The position numbers and the translations under genes are program-made. From Calothrix sp. MO_167.B42 (GTDB taxonomy: Bacteria > Cyanobacteriota > Cyanobacteriia > Cyanobacteriales > Nostocaceae), in the NCBI GenBank assembly GCA_030065255.1, contig JASJCX010000004.1:1-36127 (forward strand): a stretch of 36,127 nt of DNA, in the 5' to 3' direction. Each line of letters starts with the position of its first letter. The stretch's first letter is position 1. Below the pieces are notes generated by a model, which did no database searches, was not told where the DNA came from, and worked only from the letters and a program-made list of their open reading frames with translations. Shown one piece after another: positions 16,573-24,415 of this stretch.

Positions 16573-17152
16573 TGACTGCTGACAAGCCAGCGATCGCTCG
16601 TAGGTTTTGACAGCGAATTAATTCGGTAAAATTTAAGCCAGAACGCCTTTCAATTTTGGCCACAGCCTCAATAGCTGTTAATAAATGTTGTGCGGCTTCC
16701 ACCTCTGAATAACCCCGTCGCAATGCTACTCGAATTGCTCCCTTATCAGCATTTAACTCCGATTCCTGGGAGCGGTTTGTCCGCCAAATCCGATTAATTG
16801 CGATCGCAGTTAATCCCCCAGCCACAACTACACCCACTGCATCTGATTGGGAAAACTCCACCAATCCAGCTAAAATTCCTACTAAGGTTACTCCTTGATA
16901 AATATCAGGTTTGAACCACTTCACCCCTGTTAACCAACTCACCATTCGCAGTAATAACAAGTCCCGTTGTGGTTTCGTCAGACGATGCCACAAATCAAAA
17001 TTAATATGTATTGGTCGTTCTTGATTCCACGGCAAAGGAAAAGTTGCATCTATTACCTTTGGTTGCTCTGGTTTACTGACTATTTTTACAGTCATGCGTC
17101 CAGAAGCTGGCATGATATCAAATAAGCGGCGGATCTCAACTTTTGGCTCCAT
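16553..17152 (-). CDS. DUF3318 domain-containing protein
   Basis: A 199-residue conserved cyanobacterial protein of unknown function, which I associate with DUF3318. Visible features: N-terminal EIRRLFDIMPASGRM, the block WNQERPIHINFDLWHRLTKPQRDLLLLRMVSWL, a hydrophobic stretch at residues about 93-118 (VTLVGILAGLVEFSQSDAVGVVVAGGLTAIA) that may be one or two membrane segments, and SELNADKGAIRVALRRGYSEVEAAQHLLTAIEAV. The layout distantly recalls M48 peptidases, but no HExxH motif is present. The start ATG at 17152 has GGAGG five bases upstream, in or next to the left end of an IS605-type insertion, so the native promoter has probably been displaced. The last few codons come from a tandem repeat. 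Confidence 0.72.
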   Translation of the reverse strand: MEPKVEIRRLFDIMPASGRMTVKIVSKPEQPKVIDATFPLPWNQERPIHINFDLWHRLTKPQRDLLLLRMVSWLTGVKWFKPDIYQGVTLVGILAGLVEFSQSDAVGVVVAGGLTAIAINRIWRTNRSQESELNADKGAIRVALRRGYSEVEAAQHLLTAIEAVAKIERRSGLNFTELIRCQNLRAIAGLSAVSGGVKE

Positions 17153-17211
17153 CTAAACCTCCGCAAGGGTACTCCCACCACACCGCAGGTTGGTGGTGAG
17201 GGGAATTGCGG

Positions 17212-17246
17212 GATAATTAAAGGGGTTCAATGCCCCTTTAATTATC
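17212..17246 (-). terminator. Hairpin overlapping the tnpA stop codon
   Basis: Fourteen-base perfect arms (GATAATTAAAGGGG and its complement) with a seven-base loop include the last tnpA codons and stop. It could end tnpA transcription before the DUF3318 gene, and is also part of the IS left end. Confidence 0.6.
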
Positions 17247-17645
17247 AGGATTATTTTGTTTCTCCACATAGGATTTAAGTTGCTCAAGAGTAACTCCTCC
17301 GCATGATGCGACAAAATATGCACCCGTCCAAAAAACGGGCTTGTTGTAAAACTGATTAACTTGTTCATGAAACTCTTTACGAATTAATCGACTTGAAACA
17401 GTTTTCAAGTTGTTGACTAACTTGCTGACTGCAACATCTGTTGGGTAACTAATGACTAAATGAACATGGTCTGATTCTCCGTTAAATTCAGTGACTTTAC
17501 TCTTCCACTTGGCGCAAGTATTTTCAAATATTTCTTGTAAACGATTAAGCATTGGCTGAGTAATTACTTTTCTGCGATATTTAGTTACAAGCACTAAATG
17601 AATATTTAAACTATAAACTGCTCTATGTCCTACGTTGTAACTCAT
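17238..17645 (-). CDS. tnpA: IS200/IS605 family transposase TnpA (Y1 HUH)
   Basis: A 135-residue Y1 transposase, normal length for IS200. The HUH motif is HVH at residues 60-62 (GESDHVHLVISYP) and the catalytic tyrosine is in LKSYVEKQ at about residue 126. The N-terminus VYSLNIHLVLVTKYRRKV is family-typical. It cuts and rejoins single-stranded DNA at the hairpin ends of the element. The frame is intact and divergent from tnpB. Confidence 0.93.
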   Translation of the reverse strand: MSYNVGHRAVYSLNIHLVLVTKYRRKVITQPMLNRLQEIFENTCAKWKSKVTEFNGESDHVHLVISYPTDVAVSKLVNNLKTVSSRLIRKEFHEQVNQFYNKPVFWTGAYFVASCGGVTLEQLKSYVEKQNNPDN

Positions 17646-17669
17646 ACCACTAAATGATATTATGGCTAT

Positions 17670-18929
17670 ATGTTACTAACTTACCAGTACAAACTCAATC
17701 CCAAAACAGAACAGGTTGTCATCCTTGAAGCCTGGGGAGAACTGCTGCGTCGTCACTATAACTACGCGTTAGAACAAAGACTAGACTGGTTAAATAGAAC
17801 AAGGTCACAGATTGACCGTTGTAGTTTGGTTTGTGAACCAATTGGTGAGATATCTGGGAAAGTTGATTACTATACACAAGCGGCTGACCTTAAACAAACT
17901 AAAGAACTATTTCCTGAATACAAAAACATCTATGCCGATTGCCAACAGCAAAACCTCATGAGGTTAGACAAGGCATGGAAGCGGTGGTTAGTACCAGATA
18001 AAAATGGTAACAGAGGAGGACGACCAAGATTTAAAAAACGTGGTGATATGTGCTCATTTACTTTTCCTCGTGTTAACTGTGCCAAAGCCGGAGCGCGTTT
18101 AACAGGTAATATTCTCAAACTCTCTAAGATTGGGGGAATTGAGGTGATTTTACACCGCCCAATTCCAGACGGATTTGACATTAAACAAGCGACTATCCTC
18201 AAAAAAGCAGATGGTTGGTATGTCAGTTTTTCTCTGGAAGATAAAACCGTACCCACTTTATTACCTGTTGATGAAATTAAAGCTGCTACTGGCATAGATG
18301 TTGGGTTAGAAAAGTTTTTAACTACTGCTGATGGGCAAAGTATTGAAGTACCACAGTATTACCGCAAAACACAATCTACTCTAGCCCGTCAACAACGCAA
18401 GCTTGCACGTAAAACCAAGGGGTCTAAAAACTACCAGAAACAAGCCAATAAGGTTGCAAGACTTCACTTGCACGTTGCAAGACAAAGGAAAGAGTTTCAC
18501 TATCAAGTTGCTCATTGGTTGACTAAATCCTATGACTTAATTGTTTTTGAAAACCTAAACATTAAGGGTTTGGCTAGAACACGTCTAGCTAAGTCAATAC
18601 TCGATGTTGCCTGGGGCGCATTTCTCCAAATCATGCAAGCAGTAGCGGTAAGACGCGGCAAACATACAAAAGGAGTTGACCCTAGAAGAACAAGTATTAA
18701 TTGTTCTGGTTGTGGACAGAGGGTTGAGAAAACTCTTGCGGTTCGTGTTCATAGCTGTTCCTGTGGGTTGGTGATTGACCGGGATTGGAATAGCGCATTG
18801 AATCTTTTAAATCATGGGTCGGTTGGACTACCGATTCCTGGCTGTGGAGGCTTAGACGTTGGTCAGCCAGTGAAACAGCAAGTCTCATTTGTGAATTTGA
18901 GATGCTCCCGCGCTAACCGCAAGCGGTAA
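17670..18929 (+). CDS. tnpB: TnpB, RNA-guided nuclease of IS605-type element
   Basis: A 419-residue TnpB, the compact RuvC nuclease ancestral to Cas12, guided by an RNA from the transposon right end to cut the empty donor site and favour retention of the element. The N-terminal helical domain contains LLRRHYNYALEQRL and the GNRGGRPRFKKRG segment. The RuvC residues are visible: D210 in GIDVGLEKF, E294 in IVFENLNIKG and D372 in DRDWNSALN. The zinc ribbon has C345/C348 (CSGCG) and C363/C365 (CSCG); the one-residue spacing in the second pair is a variant I recall from cyanobacterial TnpBs. The frame is intact and all catalytic residues are present, so it is likely active. Confidence 0.93.
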   Translation: MLLTYQYKLNPKTEQVVILEAWGELLRRHYNYALEQRLDWLNRTRSQIDRCSLVCEPIGEISGKVDYYTQAADLKQTKELFPEYKNIYADCQQQNLMRLDKAWKRWLVPDKNGNRGGRPRFKKRGDMCSFTFPRVNCAKAGARLTGNILKLSKIGGIEVILHRPIPDGFDIKQATILKKADGWYVSFSLEDKTVPTLLPVDEIKAATGIDVGLEKFLTTADGQSIEVPQYYRKTQSTLARQQRKLARKTKGSKNYQKQANKVARLHLHVARQRKEFHYQVAHWLTKSYDLIVFENLNIKGLARTRLAKSILDVAWGAFLQIMQAVAVRRGKHTKGVDPRRTSINCSGCGQRVEKTLAVRVHSCSCGLVIDRDWNSALNLLNHGSVGLPIPGCGGLDVGQPVKQQVSFVNLRCSRANRKR

Positions 18930-18946
18930 GCCGTGAGAGTTGTCAC
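18780..18946 (+). ncRNA. Putative TnpB guide RNA (omega/reRNA) region
   Basis: By analogy with ISDra2 and related elements, the guide RNA derives from the 3' end of tnpB through the right end. The last part (18905-18939) folds into a strong imperfect hairpin with a CCGC-AA-GCGG tip. The guide would begin after about 18946, in the sequence ATTGGCTATTAGC. The 5' limit is a guess. Confidence 0.4.
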
Positions 18947-19070
18947 ATTGGCTATTAGCTATTAGCCTTCAAGTTTATAAATTGTTGGGGATTATACTAA
19001 TTCTATATTATTCAGCTCCAAAACCATGGTTGCAGAGTCAGTGGAGGAGTGAGGAAGTGAAAAGTTGATA

Positions 19071-19161
19071 GTTGACAGTTGGGTTATCAAGGTGCAACCG
19101 TGTCATCAGTGTCATCCATTTAATCCGCGATCGCCAGTTAAGGAGTAGTGTACTTGAAACC
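19071..19161. repeat. Dispersed repeat, right inverted copy
   Basis: Reverse complement of the 16309-16448 repeat: GGGTTATCAAGGTG, CCGTGTCATCAGTGTCATCC, then GGAGTAGTGTACTT. It is preceded at 19009 by TATTCAGCTCCA, shared with 8629-8640. Confidence 0.75.
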
Positions 19162-19225
19162 GTCACCTATCACCTGTCACCCGTCACCTGTCACCTGTCA
19201 CCTATCACCTATCACCTGTCAACTG
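19161..19225. repeat. Heptanucleotide array (GTCACCT/ATCACCT)n
   Basis: About nine seven-base units, GTCACCT or ATCACCT, ending in CAACTGT. It lies upstream of the zinc-ribbon gene. No other feature is seen between the IS right end and 19272 apart from the repeats listed. Confidence 0.88.
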
Positions 19226-19271
19226 TGAGATTCGAGTGTATATTTAAACTCAAAATTCATAACTGAAAATC

Positions 19272-19550
19272 ATGAAATCTTTTACTCCCGTACCCCCACA
19301 ATGGACGCAAAAAGCAACCCATGCCCAGGAATTTTGTTGCCCTCAGTGCAAATCGAGTACCTTAGAAGCTGAAGAAGTATGGATTAATCGCACATCACCT
19401 GTAATGACAGCAGATTATCGCCGTAAATGGCAAGAATTTTACCAATGTCACTGTGGTTGTGCCTGGTGGGGCTGGAGTAGCGATCGCAAAATGTATCCCA
19501 TGGAAAAAAAAGATGATTTTCCCCAGGAATCTCCTGATTTGGGATTTTAA
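19272..19550 (+). CDS. Hypothetical zinc-ribbon-like protein
   Basis: A 92-residue soluble protein with CPQC at residues 24-27 (EFCCPQCKSSTLEAEEVWINR) and CHCGC at about 59-63 (WQEFYQCHCGCAWWGWSSDR), a pair of cysteine knuckles fitting a small zinc ribbon. The tryptophan-rich segment after the second knuckle is distinctive. The family looks cyanobacteria-specific, but I cannot name a function. The ATG at 19272 lies in an AT-rich context with no strong ribosome site. Confidence 0.65.
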   Translation: MKSFTPVPPQWTQKATHAQEFCCPQCKSSTLEAEEVWINRTSPVMTADYRRKWQEFYQCHCGCAWWGWSSDRKMYPMEKKDDFPQESPDLGF

Positions 19551-19785
19551 ACTCCTTACGATAATCCGTTAATCTCCTTTTTTTCGTACCTTCTTTGTCT
19601 ATTTTCGTTCTCAAATAGATATTTATAGAACCAATTAACAATAAATATGAATTAACTCAAAAGTTTTTATGATTAAAATAACTAATAATTGACTTTAAAA
19701 ATTGACATTTTACAAAATTGGTGTTCCTAGACAAAAATAAAAGTGTAGGAAAAATAATACCAGAAATTGGAGGTCGCAGCAGCGT

Positions 19786-21516
19786 ATGGTTGCACTCACT
19801 ACTCAGACTGAAAATACCAAACCCCAAGGTCGCTTGACCATACAAACCGTGGAAATTGGTGCAGAAACCAAGGCTATTCGTTGTTTGGATTGGGATCGCG
19901 ATCGCTTTGATATTGAGTTCGGTTTACAAAATGGTACTACATACAATTCGTTTCTGATTCAAGGTGAAAAGACTGCTTTAATTGATACTTCCCATTGCAA
20001 ATTTGAGGATTTGTACTTGGATGCGGTGCAGGGGCTGATTGACCTTGCAACCTTGGATTATTTAATTATTAGTCACACGGAACCAGACCACAGTGGCTTG
20101 GTCAAAGATGTATTGCAATTAGCTCCCTATGTCACCGTAGTAGGTGCAAAGGTGGCGATCCAATTCCTGGAAAATATGGTACATCAGCCGTTCCAATCCC
20201 GGATAGTCAAGAGTGGAGAACGCCTGGATTTGGGGAATGGTCACGAGTTAGAATTCGTTTCTGCGCCTAATTTACACTGGCCAGATACAATTTTTACTTA
20301 TGATGCTAAAACCCGCATCCTGTTTACCTGTGATGCCTTCGGAATGCATTATTGTAACGACTATACCTTTGATGAAGATGCAGAAATACTCAAAGCAGAT
20401 TTTAAATATTATTATGACTGCTTGATGGGGCCAAATGCTCGTTCCGTCTTATCTGCAATCAAGCGGATGCAAAAGCTGGATACCCAAATGATTGCTACAG
20501 GACATGGCCCTTTGTTGCAATATCATCTCTCAGATTGGGTGCAGAATTACCAACAATGGAGTAAGGAACAGGCAAAAGCAGATACATTAGTGGCAATATT
20601 TTATGCGGAAGATTACGGTTATAGCGACCAATTAGCCAGAGCCATCACCCATGGTATTCTCAGAAATGGGGTAGCGGTGGAGTTGGTGGATTTAAGCACC
20701 GCAGAACCCCAAGAAATCCGGGAAATTGTTAGCCAAGCAGCAGGTTTAGTCATGGGAATGCCATCCCAATCGGATTACAATGGCAATGCAGCCTTAAGTA
20801 CTATTCTTGCAGCTGCTCACAGTAAACAAGCAGTGGGATTATTTGAAACCGGGGGAGGGGAAGACGAACCGATTTTTCCCCTCCGCAATAAGTTTCAAGA
20901 AATTGGACTCACAGAAGCCTTTGAGCCAATCTTAATTAAAGAAGTACCAACCAAAGTTACCGAACAACTATGTGATGAAGCTGGAACAGACATTGGACAA
21001 TGGTTAACACGCGATCGCACTATTAAACAAATTAAAGCCTTAGATAACGATTTAGAAAAGGCATTGGGAAGATTAAGTAGTGGACTCTATATTCTTACTA
21101 CCAAAAAAGGAGATATCAGCAGTGCGATGTTTGCTTCATGGGTAATGCAAGCGAGTAGGGAACCCTTGGGAGTCGCCATTGCAGTTGCTAAAGATCGAGC
21201 AATAGAATCATTATTACATATAGGCGATCGCTTTGTTCTTAATGTCCTAGAGGAAGATAACTATCAAGGTTTAATGAAACACTTCCTCAAGCGTTTTTCT
21301 CCCGGTGCAGATAGGTTTGCAGATATCAAAACCTATAGTGGGAGTAATGGAAGTCAAATTTTAGCAGATGCCTTAGCATATATGGAATGTGAAGTCAGCA
21401 GTCGCATGGAATGTAGCGATCACTGGATTATTTACAGCAATGTCCATACAGGGAGAGTGGCTAAAGTTGATGCACTCACAGCCGTTCACCATCGTAAAGT
21501 TGGAAATCACTATTAA
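19786..21516 (+). CDS. flv4: Flavodiiron protein Flv4 (diflavin flavoprotein)
   Basis: A 576-residue cyanobacterial flavodiiron protein: beta-lactamase-like diiron domain (residues about 30-255), flavodoxin domain (about 265-410) and a C-terminal flavin reductase domain (about 425-570). The first diiron ligand motif is canonical, H97-T-E99-P-D101-H102, with further ligands in NLHWPD, CDAF and TGHGP. Together with Flv2 it forms the Flv2/Flv4 heterodimer that drains excess electrons from photosystem II under high light and low CO2. The assignment to Flv4 rather than Flv3 rests on the gene order flv4 / sll0218-like / flv2, which is diagnostic. The ATG at 19786 follows GGAGG at slightly long spacing. 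Confidence 0.88.
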   Translation: MVALTTQTENTKPQGRLTIQTVEIGAETKAIRCLDWDRDRFDIEFGLQNGTTYNSFLIQGEKTALIDTSHCKFEDLYLDAVQGLIDLATLDYLIISHTEPDHSGLVKDVLQLAPYVTVVGAKVAIQFLENMVHQPFQSRIVKSGERLDLGNGHELEFVSAPNLHWPDTIFTYDAKTRILFTCDAFGMHYCNDYTFDEDAEILKADFKYYYDCLMGPNARSVLSAIKRMQKLDTQMIATGHGPLLQYHLSDWVQNYQQWSKEQAKADTLVAIFYAEDYGYSDQLARAITHGILRNGVAVELVDLSTAEPQEIREIVSQAAGLVMGMPSQSDYNGNAALSTILAAAHSKQAVGLFETGGGEDEPIFPLRNKFQEIGLTEAFEPILIKEVPTKVTEQLCDEAGTDIGQWLTRDRTIKQIKALDNDLEKALGRLSSGLYILTTKKGDISSAMFASWVMQASREPLGVAIAVAKDRAIESLLHIGDRFVLNVLEEDNYQGLMKHFLKRFSPGADRFADIKTYSGSNGSQILADALAYMECEVSSRMECSDHWIIYSNVHTGRVAKVDALTAVHHRKVGNHY

Positions 21517-21649
21517 TATTTTGGATTTTGTGTCTATTTTGGATTAAAAATCAGCGTCTATCCTTAGGCTCTAAAAATCTATCTGTCTCATTCTTTTTTC
21601 AAATTAATGAATTCATAATTCTCGCTCCCTTCATGAGAGTCCTATAACA

Positions 21650-22150
21650 ATGCAAAATTTATTAAAAGATATCCCTGTAAAAACGATAAAAAGGGAAAGC
21701 TGGTTAAATTTAGGTCGCATCGTCCAAGCACTGGAACTAATCCAAGACTTAATCGTAATTTCCCTGTGTATCGGGTTATTTAGCTTCATGGTACTGCAAA
21801 TTAAAACCATGTTCCTTTCCCTCATCCCCCCGATTCACTTTCATGTAGTCATGGCAGATATCCTGTCATTACTGATTCTAGTGGAATTATTCCGTCTGCT
21901 AATTATTTATCTGCAAGAACAACGAGTATCCATCGGTGTGGCGGTTGAAGTCTCCATTGTCTCAGTTTTACGGGAAATAATCGTCAATGGAGTTCTAGAA
22001 ATCAAATTTATGCAAGTATTAGCTGCTTGTGCATTTCTGCTAGTGCTGGGTTTACTACTGATCATCCGCGTCTGGTTACCTCCCACCTTTGAAAGAATCG
22101 ACCCCGAACAAGAAGTTTCCAAACGATACAAGAAATACCTTACACCATAA
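21650..22150 (+). CDS. Sll0218-like membrane protein (PsiE family) of the flv4-flv2 operon
   Basis: A 166-residue membrane protein of the phosphate-starvation-inducible PsiE family. Four membrane segments are visible, about residues 28-55 (LIQDLIVISLCIGLFSFMVLQI), 68-88 (MADILSLLILVELFRLLIIYL), 97-115 and 121-145 (VLAACAFLLVLGLLLIIRVWL). In Synechocystis the equivalent gene, sll0218, lies between flv4 and flv2 and its product helps photosystem II assembly or stabilisation. Position and size match here. It is 133 bases after flv4. The downstream gap to flv2 is unusually long because repeats have entered it. Confidence 0.82.
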   Translation: MQNLLKDIPVKTIKRESWLNLGRIVQALELIQDLIVISLCIGLFSFMVLQIKTMFLSLIPPIHFHVVMADILSLLILVELFRLLIIYLQEQRVSIGVAVEVSIVSVLREIIVNGVLEIKFMQVLAACAFLLVLGLLLIIRVWLPPTFERIDPEQEVSKRYKKYLTP

Positions 22151-22279
22151 ATTTTGGATTTTAGATTTTAGATTTTAGATTATCCGTTGTCTATTGTTCA
22201 GCCCGAATTATTCAACTTCTGTGTTAACCCTCTTTCTCTGAGTCCTCCGCGTTTGGAGCGGTTTTTTAAACCTCCTACA

Positions 22280-22325
22280 GCAATGGACATATTGGTTAAG
22301 ACAGTATTATTCGACTCAATAACTC
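22280..22325 (+). repeat. Dispersed repeat CAATGGACATATTGGTTA, copy 1
   Basis: About 45 bases shared with 27170-27214 at nearly 90% identity, including TTCGACTCAA. Shorter related copies lie at 24233 and 28022. Confidence 0.7.
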
Positions 22326-22448
22326 AGGACTTACGCAAGTGTCACAATCGGTTGTTGGTGCGTGACGCTATAAGTCTTATTACTACGTTCAAATCTTTTC
22401 GTAGCGTCACACACCCTACACAAAAAATATGCCGGTTGCGTAAGTCCT
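22326..22448. mobile_element. 123-bp MITE with 13-bp perfect terminal inverted repeats
   Basis: Ends AGGACTTACGCAA (22326-22338) and its exact complement (22436-22448). Inside, GGTGCGTGACGCTA (22357-22370) and a complement with one mismatch (22402-22415) form a second palindrome. ATAACT occurs on both flanks and may be a target duplication. No coding capacity; it would need a transposase in trans. Confidence 0.8.
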
Positions 22449-22505
22449 ATAACTGTCAACTGTCAACTGTCAACTATCAACTATCAACTGTCAACTATCA
22501 ACTGT
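22449..22505. repeat. Heptanucleotide array (CAACTGT/CAACTAT)n
   Basis: Eight units directly after the MITE and ending six bases before the flv2 start codon, so that flv2 has no visible Shine-Dalgarno sequence. Confidence 0.88.
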
Positions 22506-22511
22506 TTACCC

Positions 22512-24236
22512 ATGTCTACCCCAACCTTAACCAATCCCCGGGACGTTCAAATTACAGAAATAGCTACCCATACCATTGTATTGCGATCGCGTACTTGGCA
22601 ACGCCTAAAATTTGAAGTAGAATACGCCCGTCAAAAAGGAACTACCGCTAATTCCTACCTAATTCAAGCCACACACACCGCCTTAATCGACCCCCCTGGG
22701 GAATCTTTCACCCAGATTTTCCTGGAACAACTGCAAACACACCAAGACTTAACCCAGTTAAATTACATTATCCTCAACCACGTCAATCCTAACCGGATGG
22801 CGACCTTAAAAGTACTCCTAGAACAAGCACCCCAAGTCCAAATCATCTGTTCTAAACCGGCTGCCATCGCCCTGAAGACCACTTTCCCCCATTGGGAGGA
22901 AAACATCAAAATTGTCCGTTCTGAAGATTCCCTGGATTTAGGACAAGGGCATCAATTACAATTTGTCACTGTTCCTACCCCCCGATGGGCCGATGGCATG
23001 TGTACTTACGATCCTAGTACCCAAATCCTTTACACAGACAAGTTTTTTGGAGTTCACCTGTGCAGTGATGTTGTCTTTGATGAAAACTGGAAACAACTAG
23101 ATAGCGATCGCCATTACTATTTTGACTGTCTCCACGGAACCCAAGCCAAACAAGTAGAAGCAGCCTTGAATAAATTAGCACCATTGACCGCGAAATTATA
23201 CGCACCCGGTCATGGTCCGATTGTCCGTTACAGTCTCAGTCGCTTTACCTACGATTACCGTCAATGGTGTCAACAGCAGAAAACTCAAGAATTACGGGTA
23301 GCCTTACTTTATGCTTCTGCTTACGGTAACACAGCTATCATGGCAAATGCGATCGCCCAAGGATTATTGCAAAATGGTATCTCTGTGGAATCTATTAACT
23401 GCGAATTTACCGAACCCAGCGAAATTACCTGTGCGGTAGAAGCCTGTGATGGTTTTATCATCGGTTCCCCCACTTTAGGAGGACATGTACCCACCCAAAT
23501 TCAAACCGCTTTGGGAATAGTTTTATCCGCAGCAGCAAAAACTAAACTCGCGGGTGTGTTTGGTTCCTATGGTTGGAGTGGGGAAGCTGTGAATTTAATT
23601 GAAGGGAAATTATTGGATGCAAATTACCGTTTGGGATTTCCTTCCATCAGCGTCAAATTTAGTCCCACGGAGTTTATTTTACAACAGTGCGAGGATGCAG
23701 GAGCGGAATTTGCCCAAGTATTGAGGAAGAACAAAAAGCTGCGGACTTCTCGCCAAGTATTGACGGAAACCCATGTAGACAGGACGGAACAAGCTGTAGG
23801 CAGAATTATCGGTTCCCTATGCGTCCTCAGTAGCAGACGGGGAGATAGTCACAGTGGAATCCTCACATCTTTAGTATCTCAAGCTACCTTTAATCCCCCT
23901 GGTTTAATGATTGCCATTGGTCAGAATACCGATGCAATTATTCATCCTGGCGAGCAATTTGTACTGAATATCCTCAAAGAAGGACGTAACCTCAGGCGAC
24001 ATTTTTCTGCACGCAGTACTCCAGGAGATAATCCTTTTGCACAGTTAGATACCAAGGTCGCTAATAATGGCTGCTTGATTCTTAATGATGCCCTTGCCTA
24101 TTTAGAGTGTACTGTACAGCAAAGGATGTCAGCTGGGGAAGAATGGTTAATTTATGCAACTGTAGATAAGGGAGAAGTATTGGAACCGACTGGGGTGACA
24201 GCGATTGACCATCGCAAATCAGGTAGTCATTTATAG
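22512..24236 (+). CDS. flv2: Flavodiiron protein Flv2 (non-canonical diiron site)
   Basis: A 574-residue flavodiiron protein with the same three domains as Flv4. The first ligand motif is degenerate, H90-V-N92-P-N94-R95 instead of H-x-E-x-D-H, and the WPDT histidine motif is replaced by PRWADG. This loss of iron ligands is typical of Flv1 and Flv2, the non-canonical partners of Flv3 and Flv4. Flavodoxin (about 255-400) and flavin reductase (about 425-570) domains look intact. With flv4 and the sll0218-like gene upstream, Flv2 is the better call. The ATG at 22512 follows an STRR and lacks a ribosome site. The stop codon lies in a dispersed ATAGCAGT repeat. Confidence 0.88.
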   Translation: MSTPTLTNPRDVQITEIATHTIVLRSRTWQRLKFEVEYARQKGTTANSYLIQATHTALIDPPGESFTQIFLEQLQTHQDLTQLNYIILNHVNPNRMATLKVLLEQAPQVQIICSKPAAIALKTTFPHWEENIKIVRSEDSLDLGQGHQLQFVTVPTPRWADGMCTYDPSTQILYTDKFFGVHLCSDVVFDENWKQLDSDRHYYFDCLHGTQAKQVEAALNKLAPLTAKLYAPGHGPIVRYSLSRFTYDYRQWCQQQKTQELRVALLYASAYGNTAIMANAIAQGLLQNGISVESINCEFTEPSEITCAVEACDGFIIGSPTLGGHVPTQIQTALGIVLSAAAKTKLAGVFGSYGWSGEAVNLIEGKLLDANYRLGFPSISVKFSPTEFILQQCEDAGAEFAQVLRKNKKLRTSRQVLTETHVDRTEQAVGRIIGSLCVLSSRRGDSHSGILTSLVSQATFNPPGLMIAIGQNTDAIIHPGEQFVLNILKEGRNLRRHFSARSTPGDNPFAQLDTKVANNGCLILNDALAYLECTVQQRMSAGEEWLIYATVDKGEVLEPTGVTAIDHRKSGSHL

Positions 24237-24268
24237 CAGTCGCCATCATGGTTAGGACGTTTTTGCTG
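24231..24268 (+). repeat. ATAGCAGT ... GGTTAGGAC repeat end
   Basis: Begins inside the flv2 stop codon region; matches the ends of the 28022-28110 element (ATAGCAGT, then GGTTAGGA and GTTTTTG). Confidence 0.6.
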
Positions 24269-24318
24269 TTTTTGCTAAAACCGTGGGATTGTTTCATCGC
24301 ATAAAATATGATGGGATT

Positions 24319-24382
24319 TATATCACACCCGCCTGGGGTTGAAAACCCCACCTCTAATAGGTAAATTCGTCTAAAGACGACT
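24319..24382 (-). repeat. Double-hairpin repeat, copy C (inverted)
   Basis: Read on the minus strand: hairpin TCGTCT-TT-AGACGA (24380-24367), a linker resembling TTTGCTATGAGA, hairpin TGGGGTT-TTC-AACCCCA (24350-24334), then GGCGGGTGTGATATA. Same order as copies A and B, with different but complementary stems. Confidence 0.7.
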
Positions 24383-24415
24383 GGGAAATAGCCATCAAAA
24401 CTAATGGGACAAAGC

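Larger units (their letters stand above)
17153..18946 (+). mobile_element. IS200/IS605-family insertion sequence with divergent tnpA and tnpB
   Basis: A complete-looking single-strand transposon: tnpA (Y1 HUH transposase) on the minus strand and tnpB on the plus strand, start codons 24 bases apart. The left end carries an imperfect ten-pair hairpin (17172-17181 with 17193-17202). The right end carries a long imperfect hairpin (18905-18920 with 18923-18939) followed by TTGTCAC, a plausible cleavage site. Both frames are intact, so the element may be active. Exact ends and the target tetranucleotide cannot be fixed without an empty-site comparison; the left end lies within about 20 bases of the DUF3318 start codon. 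Confidence 0.85.

Noticed and set aside
18697-18888. Antisense frame in tnpB
   Set aside because: Overlaps the conserved zinc-ribbon and RuvC III codons of tnpB; no independent support.
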